A stretch of DNA of 64,000 nucleotides, taken from NCBI GenBank assembly GCA_026419785.1, contig JAODTK010002444.1, positions 1-64,000 on the forward strand. Reading direction: 5' to 3'. Source of the DNA: Sclerodactyla briareus. Lineage: Eukaryota > Echinodermata > Holothuroidea > Dendrochirotida > Sclerodactylidae. Positions 47,847 to 59,140 of this stretch are shown here, in pieces; within the stretch, counting starts at the first letter, position 1; each line of letters starts with the position of its first letter. A model generated the notes under the pieces. That model saw only the letters and a program-made list of their open reading frames with translations, had not been told where the DNA came from and made no database searches. The position numbers were made by a program, and so were the translations under genes.

Positions 47847-47889
47847 TCGACCCCAGGGCCCTCAGCCCAGAGCCCCCCCCCAGCCGTTT

Positions 47890-49912
47890 TCTGTTAACAC
47901 GATCTCGGACCCCACCTGGATGGATGAAAGTCCATTACGGTTATATGGGTTCCCAATAACGAGTACACGATGCCATTGTTAGGGTCGGGTCAAGGTCATC
48001 GATGTCAAGAGTGACCTTGAAATTACCGCCAGTTCTCAGGGATCATGTTTTGTACACACCCACCAAGTTTCGTGTAAATCAGAATCAACTCTGGATTTCG
48101 ATGAAAACCTGCAACCAAAGAGGGCAGCAGACTGGAGTGATGTCTACTTTTGCACCTCGTCGAGTTTAATACAGCGGAATGTGTTACCAGTTTCAGATCG
48201 GATGAGGCGTTAGAGGAGTTATTGCGCTAGTCCAGAATGTCTGGTCCGATCAGGTTGAAATTGCGGTGGACAGCTTCTCTTAAGGGGAGTACACGATCCT
48301 ACGATTTGGGGGCAAAAATAAGAAATAGGTGGGAAAATGATATTCTGGCATATTTATTGAAGAATGAAAAAAAAAAATGACCAGTGCAAAACAGTTGCAG
48401 TTAACATAATAATAGCTCGATCCCACCTGGCGGATGAAGTCATTACTTGCTATGTGGGGGGTTCCCCCTGATGAGTGCAAGAACCCTTTGCTTTGGGTCA
48501 GGCCAAAGGTCATCTGAGGTTAAGATAGGTAAAAAAAAAGGGAAAATTGTGGAAAACAATTTTTTGGTTAAACCCATAACTCGCATCCCATCCCGGATGG
48601 TTAAGCTCATACTTGGTATATGGGTTCTCCCATATTGAGTACACAACCCCACTGGTTTTAGGGTGAAGTCAAAGGTCATCTGAGGCAGAGAGTCAAAGTC
48701 AAAAAATTCTTGTTAACACAGGTTGAAATTGTACGTATACAGCTGCTCATGGGAGTACAAAAACCCTATTGAGTTTGGTGTGGACCGGGAAGTTTTTCGG
48801 GGAAAAGAAAATGTGAAAACATGATAACTAGGCAAAAGTCATAGTTTATTAACATGATACCTCGATCCCACCTGCATGGTATATGGGTTCCCCATGAGTA
48901 GTTCATAATCCCTATTGCTTTGGGGGGTAAGTCAAAGGTCTCTGATCGAGAGAGGACAAAGAAGACATTATTGTTAACACGTTTCGTCTATAATGTTGGT
49001 ACGATTTGCAGGTCGAAATTCAGCATGCAGTTTCTTTGGAGAGAAGGGAACTCTATTGTTCTATTGGTGGGGTCAGTTTTGGGAAAAATGTGTAAATGTC
49101 CCTATTGTTTTGGGTCAGGTAAAGGCCGTCTGAGGCAAGAGAGTCAAATTCTGAAACTTCTTAATACGAGAGGTCCAATCTTTCTATAGGAAGTTACTGA
49201 CGGGGGTCAGTTTTTGGGGAAAATGGAAAACTTGTTGAAAACTGATTTTGGCGATCTTTAGCTCGTTAACAAGATAACTCGACGCATCTGGAAGGTTGAA
49301 GCTCTACTTGGTTATAGGGGTGGACAATAATAAACACACCGTGATCCCTATGTTTTGAGGTCAGGTCAATGGTCATCTGTGCAAGAGAGGTCAAAGTCTG
49401 AAAATCTTTGAAGTCAGAATGCCTGGTCGGTTAAGATTGAAATTCGGTATATAATTTTCTTATGGGGAGTACAGTAACCCCATTGTTTTTGTGGGGACAG
49501 AAGGCAGTTTTGAATAAGATGGAAAATTGTGAAAAATAATAATATTAAAGTATATAATTGGCCAATTTTAGGTGCTACCTGGATGGATGAAGCTCATACT
49601 TGGTATGTGGGTTCCCCATTATTAGAACATGAATCCCTTTTGAGGTCTGGCCAAAGGTAACCTGGTGTCAGAGATTCGGAGTCTGGAAATCTTGTTAACT
49701 TGTTAAGTCCAAAAGTGCTTAGACCGGTCAGGTATAAATGGTATGCTCAAAAACCTCCCCTGATGATGAAGTTCCTACTTTGTATATGAGTTCCCCATAA
49801 TGATAAGAGTACTACATGATGACTATTGTAATCATGTAAGCATGTCTACTTGACAATGCTTAGCTGATCGAGTCAAGATTAGTCAAGGAATCACGAAGCC
49901 TTTTAGCTTTTT
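47890..49912 (+). repeat. Tandem-core repeat family A, main array with terminal hairpin
   Basis: About six to seven units of 280-330 bp occur. A unit reads AACACGATAACTCGAC-like, CACCTGGATGGATGAAG, CATACTTGGTATNTGGGTTC, CCCATNNTGAGTACA, CCCTATTGTTTTGGGTCAGG, TCAAAGGTCATCTGAGG, AGAGTCAAAGTCTGAAA, TCCAGAATGTCTGGTCCGAT, then GGGGTCAGTTTTGGGGAAAA. Good examples lie at 47905-48060, 48425-48520, 48590-48700, 49285-49400 and 49575-49690. The right end is AATCACGAAGCC-TTTT-AGCTTT (49889-49910), matching the hairpin at 50770-50793. Long frames with DPTWMDE-type translations are repeat artefacts. Confidence 0.75.
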
Positions 49913-50465
49913 CTGGTTACAAAATTTGGGGTTTTTCTTGTTCGTTTTACGGGACTGGGTAAGTGTATGTTTTAAGTATGTACGTCTCTTATCTTAGCCT
50001 CCCTGTTTGCAAAACATGTTTCAGTGAACAGAGCACGTACTGTAGAATACGAACCTTCCAACTTTACAAAGTTACCCACAGTAAGTATTTGCGAACTTAT
50101 TTTTCATATTGAGAAAGTAGCCGAATGAATGAAACTGACCCTAGACCCATTTGAAAGCAAAATACATACCACACGCTGTTGTAGTGTTGTTTTTACATTG
50201 GTAATAGGTAGCATTTTCACCGTGTAACACCGTCAACAAAATGTAACAAATTGTAACAACCGTCACCCACAAAAATGATTCATCCATGGGACAGAGTTTA
50301 ACTGAATTAACTTGTTACATAGAGAATACCAATTACTGGACATATACTATAATGATACACACTAATATATCAAAGTGTTTACAATTCACAGAGATTTCAC
50401 AAAAGGTTGGTAACTTGCCAACTTGTGTCATTTGGGTGTAACACCCGTCACGTTTAATTAACGGT
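49913..50465. other. Non-array spacer with three GTAACACCGTCA-like words
   Basis: GTGTAACACCGTCA (50222), TGTAACAACCGTCACCC (50254) and GTGTAACACCCGTCACG (50435) occur in a 230-bp stretch. The segment sits between two pieces of family A and could be an insertion or simply flanking DNA. Confidence 0.4.
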
Positions 50466-50549
50466 TAATTAATTAAAGGCTCCAAATATTCCGGGTTTTT
50501 GTTTTTTCTTCGGACACGGCAGTTAAAAGTACTGCCCTCTCCAATGTTC

Positions 50550-50800
50550 TTGGTATAGATTGGGGGTCAGTTTTGGTATAAAAAAAAGTTGACAATTGGA
50601 AAAATGGAATATTTTGGCCAATTTTGGCTTGCGAATGAGAAAGCTCGACCCCTCCTGGATGGATCAAGCTTACTTGGTATGTGGGTCCCGTAGGAGTACA
50701 TGGTCCCTAGTACAAGCAAAGGGGATCTGAGGTTAACAAACTTCAAGTGGAAAGTCATGAAGACAGTCAAGAATCACGAAGCCTTTTGGCTTCCTGGGTA
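50550..50800 (+). repeat. Family A repeat, single unit with terminal hairpin
   Basis: GGGGGTCAGTTTTGGTATAA, then CTCGACCCCTCCTGGATGGA and ACTTGGTATGTGGGT, identify the unit. It ends with AATCACGAAGCC-TTTT-GGCTTC (50772-50793; stem GAAGCC/GGCTTC), then CTGGGTAA. This is the best-preserved terminal hairpin of family A. Confidence 0.7.
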
Positions 50801-51289
50801 ATTTCGAAGCAGATACACAAAGCGGAAGTGTCCACACTAATTTTAAAGAATGCGCGAAATTGATAATGAGATAATGATAATTTATGGTATGTAGACTTTT
50901 TATTTATTTATTGTTGTCCGTTATTTAAAAAGGTATTAGCGTCTGGTCTCAACTGGCAAACAAACGACGGCGTTTTTTTTTTTTTTTTTTATGACGTAAC
51001 GACAATAAGACGCTTCAATTGCAATTCAATATCAAAACGGTATGTCGTCACTATGATAAGAATGTTTATTCCGATATTACGTCGACGACATTTTTGCTGT
51101 TATATTAGGAAATGGAATCGTCCATTGTTTGCCGAGTTTGCGACACGATATTGCCCGTTTAAATGTGAATAACACAAGAACGGGATCAGTTTGAATCTCA
51201 AATTTTGGGTTGAGGGTTATGTTGTTCTCGTATATGTACGCAACAAACTGTTGTCATCTCGAGTGATAGTTGGACTTCACGGCCAAGAT
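50801..51289. other. Unassigned DNA with a poly(T) tract
   Basis: A run of about 19 T lies near 50973-50991. Nothing else is assignable. Confidence 0.45.
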
Positions 51290-52151
51290 ACAAGATACTG
51301 CAAGTAAAGTTTCTGCAGACAATATCAGCTTCAATATCAGCAAAAAAGCCTCTATTCAATGCGTGTATAAATTTGATAGTTAATGTAAGCAATAGTGAAG
51401 ATATTCTTTTATTTTACAAGAAACAAAGGATACAAATATTATTTCTTCAATTATATTATCCTATGACCTATATGTTTGATTAGGATTAGAAAATAGCTGC
51501 AAAGTCTAGGTCGTAAACCGGGATCACACCAAAAGAAACTTCACAGTCCACTTCTGCAATTCTCCAATTTTGGGAATAGCGGCCATGGCACTCGCAGCAA
51601 CGACCCCCCTTTAATGAGGACCAGTAAAGGCCAACTGCAGGAGGAATGTACGAGAGGCTAATATAAATAGCTGGAGGAAAACTAAAAAGCGTCAGTTCAA
51701 AGTCTCCAACCCGACATTCATAACGACTTTCCTCCGTCAAGGAGTTATAGCCTTTGATCCAAAAAGCATCCCATCATGCATGCATTGATAAATGATGTCA
51801 TAATTGCACCAACCCTGCAATATCTTTTGTTCTCTATTAAATTGTGAACACTAATTTCACTTTGAACAATAATCAGTCCTTGAGAGATGACTTTTTGTAT
51901 GGGTGGTTGGTGTTGATGATTTCCTCGGCGAGGGAAAGACATCATAGGTTCTGCGGAATGTTGACTTATATACAACACAATGAACAATGGAATACATATA
52001 ATAAGTCTATTTTGTTTTTCAATGGGGACGTTATGCAATAATTGTACAGTGGGGATTCTCCCTAAATCCTTTCATATGAAACCGAACATTGAAGGTTAAT
52101 ATAACTCCACACACAGGAACAATCATTGAAATGGTGTTGGACCTACAGATA

Positions 52152-52360
52152 TGGCTTCCCATTCCCCACAGCGAAACCTTTGCATCCAAGCCTGCAATAA
52201 GTTCAGTTTGAAATTGAACTCGGGTCCCTTCGGAACAAAGATTCTTCCTTCGCAGTCCCTATCAGGAGATGATACCCCATAGTTAAAGAAGTGAATGTTT
52301 ATGGACATAGTCACTCACCGATGATTTAGTCTGTCATCGTATATTTCCTCCTCTCAATTA
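52152..52360. repeat. ~210-bp stretch present only in duplication copy B
   Basis: Copy A reads GGACCTACAGATAT then AATTAAGAAATGCACGACC (39594-39626). In copy B the same words are separated by about 210 bp starting TGGCTTCCCATTCCCC. It is either an insertion in B or a deletion in A. It includes GAACTCGGGTCCC, but no convincing tRNA-like A and B boxes, so a SINE is not claimed. Confidence 0.5.
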
Positions 52361-53599
52361 TTCATTAGGAAAAATGCACGACAAAAATGCATCACTTCAC
52401 CTCCTGGTAGTCATTTTGTGAACATGCAAAGTGTCAAAAAAGGTGTCCTCCTCAGTTGATACTTTGGAGCAAGTAAAATTAGCGTTGAAAGGAGGTGCAC
52501 CAAACCCAATGGGTCAAGCACTAATGTCGACAAACATTAGTTGTATTTCATTGTAAGATGTTGCTTTGTCTTGGACAGCGACAATTCTTAACATAGGATG
52601 ACACGCCCCCCCCCCCCCCTCCTCGATTCACAGCAACGAAATTCCACGGGTGTCAACCTAACATATGTCTTATGGCCGGTTTCAGGGAGCTAAATACTAG
52701 CCACTTACTAAAAAAATCCCTTTAATGTAAATGAAAAAGCAATAGCTGATATATGTTTCATGATGTAGTTGGGTTGTGTTGCCCCGCCCCATAACACAAA
52801 ACACTATTACCAGACATATGACAGATAGATAATGTCCACCTGTTAGGCGTAAAATTTTTCAAAACGCCTTCCACCTCGAAATATACGTGGGTTCAATTGG
52901 ACATGTGATGGATATGATGAATGCTGATATGAACGTTGGTGGCTATTTTGGAATGAGCTTGTACTCCCTCAACGTGTTCCTCTATTGTTAAATTATTACA
53001 TTACCATGTAAACGTAGCGTTATGCTTTTGGTCCTTTTATTGAAATTCAAATGGACTGATTTCAAAAACAATTGTGAAGGCCCGAACTCTGCATATTGAG
53101 GACGTAACACTTTCGCTGTTCAGTTTACTGTTTACACATGCCACGTTGTCCGACAAATGGACCATTTCTGGATAGCGGAGCCCTCTATACAATACCCACA
53201 CTACTGTCAACCCCCATTTGAAATGAAAGCTCGACGACACGACAGTTCAATCCAGATTTAGGCCCTTTTGGGCATTCACCTGACCGCTTCGAATATTTCC
53301 ACAGTGCGGGGAAAGTAACTATTGGTGGACACTGAAAAGTGTGAAAGACAGTGGATTGTAAACATTGAGTAAAAAAATGTATGAAAGGGAAAGATTTGGG
53401 AATGAATGTACCGTTGCCCGTGCTTATTCAAAGCTATACCAGCATACAGCACCATCCCATCAATCAGTGTACATAATGTGTACGATTCTTTAGTTGACAT
53501 AGGAAGTACTTCTCCGTCCCTAGTGACAAATCCATATTCCCCAGTGTGTTCTTGCTCTTGTTCTTGTTCTTGTTCAAACTCCAATGGCCCACAACAGGC

Positions 53600-56560
53600 C
53601 TTCGATGGAGGTGAGCAGGTGTGCAGAGAACTATGATGCCGGCACCGTTGGAAAGTGCCCTCTTTGAAGGTGTTTTCTTTAGCCAATTGGGCTATGTCTG
53701 GGGGAGCTGTTCCACCTGGGAAATGGTTCTTGGAGTATGAGGTGCCAGCAGCACCACATTGACAGGAAATATTCTGACGACTGAGTGGTTAAAAACCCTT
53801 TTTCGTTTAAGTGACTCGTGTGTGAACCCAAAATATTTGAGAGGGAACTACACGTTTGTCATGGATGATGTTAGACAAGGTGATAAAGATCGTAATATTC
53901 CCGTCTACATGTAAGGGAGGGCCAACCCACAGTGACATAAGGTCAGTAAAGGACTTTCAGAGCATTTGTGACGGCCAGTGACAAACTTGCAGCCCTAGAT
54001 TGGTATTCTCAAATTCTCTTTCCTAATAGTTTGTGGAGACCAAATTGGGAGGCATAACTCCAACTGGGGACGGACTAAATGAGAGATGCCCTTTTTTCTA
54101 ATTTGGGGAGAGCAGTTATGCAATTACGAGAAAGAAAATTCAGGACCTAGTAGCCTTTGAGCCATATTACGAAAAAGCTTTAGAATCTAGGAGTTACACC
54201 AAGGTAAACTGGGAGACCTTCACAGACTCAAGACTATGTCCTAACAAGTTATAAGCAATCTATAAGGTTTACTTTTTCAAAGTTGTAAGTGAGAAAATAA
54301 CACTTATTTGGATTGAATTCCATACACAGTCACAAGGACCATTTCAGCCTAAACAATCAAGATCCGATTGCAAGAGATTTTGATCATTGGGGGAATCAAT
54401 GCCGATTAAAAGCAAGGCACATTGGCAAACAACCTAAGTTGTGGGAGAGACACTTCGGGGAGGTCGTTTATATAGCCACAAGAAGAACAAGGGGCCAAGG
54501 ACAGTGCTTTGAGGGACTCAGAGAAACCGCTGTTTGGGAAGAAGTTCGCCCACGATAAGGGTACACTGGGTACGATTTGGAGATAAGATTTGACCAAGTT
54601 TAGATTAATTGCCTCCTAAGCCATAAAAGCTCAAATTGTAAAACAGATGTTTGTGAGACACCTTGCGAGGCTAGAGAATCTAGCCAAATGCCATCGACCT
54701 GCGAGCGATTGTCAAGAGAGTCAGCGAAGTCGTTTCAAGTGAGTAAAAGCTGCGAAACAGTCGATTCTTGCCTTACGAACAAATGTGGATAGGATGTGAA
54801 TGTCATTTGAATCAGGAGATTCATGAAATTGGCTGGGGGGGACCACAATGTGCTCCGACATTTAATTAGAACACTTGCAGAGAGATTGGCGGTAATTTTT
54901 GGAACATCAGACCTGGAACCTTTCTTAGGAATAGGTGAAATTTGCTTTTTTAAGGAAAGATACCCGTGTCAAGTTGATTGTTGAAAGAATGACCACAATA
55001 ACTGGAGTGATTCAGTGGCTCCAGTTTTTAATACAAATGAAGGGATCATCCGGACCAGTGCTTTTTTTGTTTTTAAAGACAACAGTTTAAGAACACCTTG
55101 GCCGTAACAACGATATCTGGCATAGTAGGAAGGAGACGGGCCTTTGTTGGAATTATTATTATGGTCGGAAGAGTGAGACAGATGTAAAATAGCATGTAGC
55201 AAAATTTGCTTACCTTTGGCATCAGGGATGGTTTCCCTTGTGCTTTAGTAGGGGATACCATTGATCTTTTCTTGGCTCTTGACAAACTTGATAAATTTTA
55301 TTGTTGCGGTTACAGTCGCTTGCTCATTCAAATAAAGTTATTATTGTAGTTCCAGTGAGATTCCCGGATGAGTTTGTCAACAAGTTTAGAGTAGCGGATA
55401 TAACCACTGATGAATCTCTGGTCTGTTTCCTCCTCGGATGGATGGAACGTTATCGACGTTGCCTCCTGGGAGGGAGGCCCCCCCAAAATTTTCTTATGAA
55501 GAAAACGGAGTGAGTGATCCAGGGATAGCTGATTTACCCGTAGATCAGTTTTGGGGGGAATAAATTCATTTTGGCCTCTAGAAGAAATATTTAATGAAGG
55601 AGTTCTCTTATAGTCCTAGGCACTGGACTGCAGCAGATAGTCAGTAGCAATGTTGGTAGTAGTTAACTTCAGACCAGTAATGTCGCCCCTTTTCCAAGGA
55701 TTGTCCTAGGACTTTTCTATTTTAAGGAATAGTACACAGGAGGTCAGCCACAATAATGTCGTGATCATTTGTAGTGGCTTTCAAACCAGGATAGTTCAAG
55801 ATTTTGTAACTGTGTCTGGTTTGTTAGTAAAAACCAGGTCGAGAATAGAACGCGACGAACCACGAGTGGGGTGGAAACCATTTGGTCGAGAGAGAAATCT
55901 GATGCCAATTTCAATCAACTTCCGCAGCTTCAGGAATATGAACGGCTCCTTGGGCTTGTTTGAACAAGGTTTCCCAATCAATCTTCTGAGGTTGGAATCC
56001 CCAACAAATAGATAGGGGTGCTACAGCGTTGTTTGTCACGCATATCAGTTATACTCTGACGGAGAGTGTCCATAGTAAAAGTCGGGGAACTTGGGGGTCG
56101 GTAAAAGACACCAAAAACGAGAGGAATGTATGTGAGTAGGGGATGTGATGTGTTGATTTTCGAGGTTTGTGAGTATAATCGGAAATTCCAGGAAAAATGA
56201 GCCCATTTCCGGAGAAGCTTTTGAGATGTGGGAGCACGTTAAACAAAAGTTTCCAAAAGTATGTTTCAAAACAAGACAGGATGGGAAAAAAAAAGGTGGA
56301 GATTTCCCCCAATTATTAAGGTCCAAAATTAAAGTGTAGATCAACCTTGAGTATGAAATTTTAACATTGACCAGTGGCATTGGAATGTTTGAATGACGTT
56401 TGAAGTTATAGAGAGGCTTGTGTTATCGAAGGGAGAAGTTGGAGTCAGGAGGTGACTGATTTCGTCACCTTCAACAGGGTTTTTGTTAAGAAATAGAGTA
56501 GGTGGGGTTCAAGTTGAGAAGTGGCGGGACTGTCTGTCGCGACATGGGCGCGGTTCTAAG
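53600..56560 (-). mobile_element. Nearly complete CR1/Jockey-group LINE ORF2 (endonuclease + RT), broken
   Basis: Minus-strand order: endonuclease parts YRPPSSPTFTMDTLRQS (about 56050-56105), a VGDSNL box corresponding to GDFN (about 55995-56015), THGSS-like ILDLVFTNKPDTVTKS (about 55796-55845) and NDHDIIVAD for the SDH box (about 55745-55775). Then RT parts: HIVV...EF-DSNDI (about 54790-54850), VDGILLDFS (about 54690-54720), GYINDLPEV with LFAN for FADD (about 54405-54480), SDLDCLG (about 54330-54355), YLGVT (about 54195-54215), and a C-terminal YSKNHFPRWN-like WN-LP box (about 53700-53745). About 3 kb spanning both domains is close to full ORF2 length. Frameshifts and altered catalytic boxes make it inactive as read. 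Confidence 0.85.
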
Positions 56561-57110
56561 GGGAGGGGGACACCCTACCCTCTGCCAAAACAAATTGCAA
56601 TTTAAAAAGTCTCGAGATGCAAAATGGTTCAATATAGAGCTGTTTGGTTAATGATATTGCCTCATCCCAATCACTCCTTTCTCCTGTTCATAGTTTCTTT
56701 TTTTCTCCTCAATTTGTTTATCAGGCCTAGGGAGGTAGCTATGCCACTGAAGAACGTAGCAAGGGGTGTGACGCACTGCTGCATTTAAATGCACGTGCCG
56801 GTATAACCAAAATGTGTCGCGTTTCCTAGAAAGTGAGTAGGACTTCATGCCAAAAAATAACCCAAACTAGGTATGTGATAGAACCTTTGTTTTTCATTTC
56901 AGCTTCTCATCTCTGGTGAGTACAGTTCTGTTAATATCTGGACCCTACTGCAACATATAACGTGATCTCGTGCGATGATTCGAAATAAACATCCAATTTC
57001 AAAACAAATAAGACGATATTGAAATGAGACGAACAAAAAACAAACCACGTTGAGGTCCAATCACACCTACATGGTTGTGGGCGGGCTTTAGCCCAGGATG
57101 GAATTAATGG
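56561..57110. other. Unassigned DNA 5' of the LINE
   Basis: This may include the LINE 5' region. No ORF1 domain was recognised. Confidence 0.35.
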
Positions 57111-57119
57111 ACGTCAATG

Positions 57120-57250
57120 ATTGGCTGGGAGGTTATACTATCTAAGCGGAGCGCTACAAGGGGTTTATCGACGAGGTCCCCAACAATTTTGGATTGTTTT
57201 CAGCCCTTAGATTGCCGGGAAACAAAATTCCCAGGTCACTAGCTGATCTA
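57120..57250 (+). repeat. Family C repeat head fragment
   Basis: ATCTAAGCGGAGCGC (57140-57154) is followed by TTAGATTGCCGGGAAAC (57208-57224), matching the head and first unit at 27.09-27.17 kb. The array does not continue. Confidence 0.6.
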
Positions 57251-58270
57251 TACTGTTCAAATTTATCTTGTGTCTATCTTTTCACTCATGTGGAAAAAAA
57301 AAAAAAAACTTTGAAATACAAGTTTGCAGCGTGTAATTTCTTCCCATGAGCAAAAACACTGCAGTTTTAGCGCTAAGGAATCAAGTCTGGGTGGATGGGA
57401 TTTCCGTCCTTGGGAATTTTTTGGAAAGAGGGATTTCAAAAAAAACCAAAGAGGGATTTTTCATCAGCATAATGCAAAATTTAGGCTCAGGTATGGAGCC
57501 ATATTCAATAGAAAGGAGGAATATTCCCTCCCAACCCAATAACTTTGGAGGGGGAGTTTGAAAAAGAAATAGTCCGAATCCTCTTTCCCCCCTTAGCGGA
57601 AAACACTGAAACACTGTGTCCTGGAAACCCCCAGGGGTCAACCACAGGTTTTTGAATGAACCCAAGCGACAAGAATTTCGTTTAGGCCACTAGTTCCGGT
57701 TCCTTGCTGGTGACTACTCCTAAGTTCTTGATCTACGAGCTCATTCATTGTTCTCAAAGCCCCCACAAGTGATGCTATGGGGACTGAGTACAAGCATCAA
57801 ATGAAAATGACAACAACCCTCAGCAGGTGTTTACGTTGTTACTAGATGATACAGATATCCAAGCAGGCCCTCCCCCGTTGCCACAGGTGGGGCGGCCCCT
57901 ACTTAGGACCTCCAACGAATTGTGCCGAAATAATTTCAGAGGTGGATATTATAGCTCACCCATATCCGCTCACATTGTTTGATATATTTAGGAAAAGCAA
58001 ACAAGGATATTTTCGTGATTACTGATCCGAACTCGCGAAACCGTTTTTGAAAGAACAGAGAGCTATCCTACAACACTGTTTGCATAGGCAAAATCGCGGC
58101 CTATTATACCGGCAAATTCGGCCCGTTTTTTTGGCCGAAATTTGTGATCGTGATTTCATGTATTTAGGGGATAATTTTAGGATTATCAGTGGATCATACA
58201 ACAGGAATAGGACCCTGCTCTCTTTGAAGAGCCAGCATTGGTTTGACACAGGCTAAGCCTTGGTGGGGTT
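57251..58270. other. Unassigned DNA
   Basis: Open frames at 57324-57665 (both strands) and 58047-58256 (+) are unrecognised. A run of about 13 A bases lies near 57295-57307. Confidence 0.4.
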
Positions 58271-58274
58271 TTAT

Positions 58275-58400
58275 TCCTCTCATTTTTATTATTATTATTA
58301 CTATCATTTATTTGTAATGCGCGCCATCGCAAAGTAGCCGGGCTCACGTACGTGCAGTAGGCGGGTCATTTGACCTGGGTCCCGGCTAATCATAATGCTC
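58275..58400 (-). repeat. (TTA)n/GCGC repeat tail
   Basis: TTATTATTATTATTACTATC followed by TAATGCGCGCCATCG resembles, in the opposite orientation, the AAT-rich/GCGC head of the dispersed repeat at 1846-2360. It lies at the right edge of the compound insertion. Confidence 0.4.
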
Positions 58401-59140
58401 TTTTGTGTTTGATTAGAGTGTTCTAAGTTTTGGTCATAACCGCATTTTGGCAAGATAATTGGTTGTGAAGACCACCTATATATATGCTCGTCGTAGTACA
58501 CTGGTCAGTTGACCATTACTTGATCTTGTTAGCAATCTTCTAAACTACATTAATTGAGATAATCGACCGTCGACCGAGTTTTAGCCAACACAATTACGGC
58601 AAATAGCGCACATCTTCTTTGGAAAAATTGAAAAAAAAAATAGTCCTTTTGACAGTTCGGGGATATTTATGCCACTGTAATATAAAATCAGCGCAAAACG
58701 AATATTTGAAAACCTGTTGTAGCAAATGAAATATGGTTGGGCTCTTGCATAGACATCAACTTAACTGTCAGCAAGATATAAAAGTTAGAGGAATCCCTTT
58801 TGTGTCTTCATCCTACCCGGAAGCGGCCACATCGCCTGTGGACGTCGTCAAATCTCAATGGAGTAGAATTAGAAGATAAAACAACAAGTTGAATGCTCGC
58901 ATCAGTGAACTGGACTGTGGAGTTTTGGTATGGTCGTTAGTCCGGGTATATATAATATAAAAAAAGTTACATGTCGATAGTAATTGTTTGTGATAGGGCA
59001 TTATCAGACAGGACATCGGGGGTACTCGTTGTGTGTATATCTTCCGACTTGCCGTAACATATCGCTAGTTGCCATTTCTCTACTGAAACTCTGCACCCCG
59101 CCTAACCAGTGTTCTTTCCGTAAACATCGACAACGAGCGT

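Larger units (their letters stand above)
53550..58465. mobile_element. Compound insertion in duplication copy B
   Basis: Copy A is continuous from TAGTTGACATAGGA (40583) to GACGACCACC and GTAGTACAATGGTCA (40643-40690). In copy B, TAGTTGACATAGGA is at 53491 and the GTAGTACACTGGTCA counterpart at 58492. The ~4.9 kb between holds a (TTGTTC)n run (53548-53576), a nearly complete LINE (53600-56560, minus), a family C head (57120-57250), unassigned DNA and an AT-rich GCGC tail (58275-58400). Copy A could in principle have lost some of this, but LINE content argues for insertion in B. Confidence 0.7.

Noticed and set aside
47719..49189. Several 60-90-codon frames containing DPTWMDE-like sequence
   Set aside because: They recur because the DNA is a tandem repeat; the frames break in every unit.
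53276..53686. 136-codon minus frame with an EQEQEQ run
   Set aside because: It spans the junction of duplication copy B, a (TTGTTC)n run and the LINE tail, so it is a chance frame.
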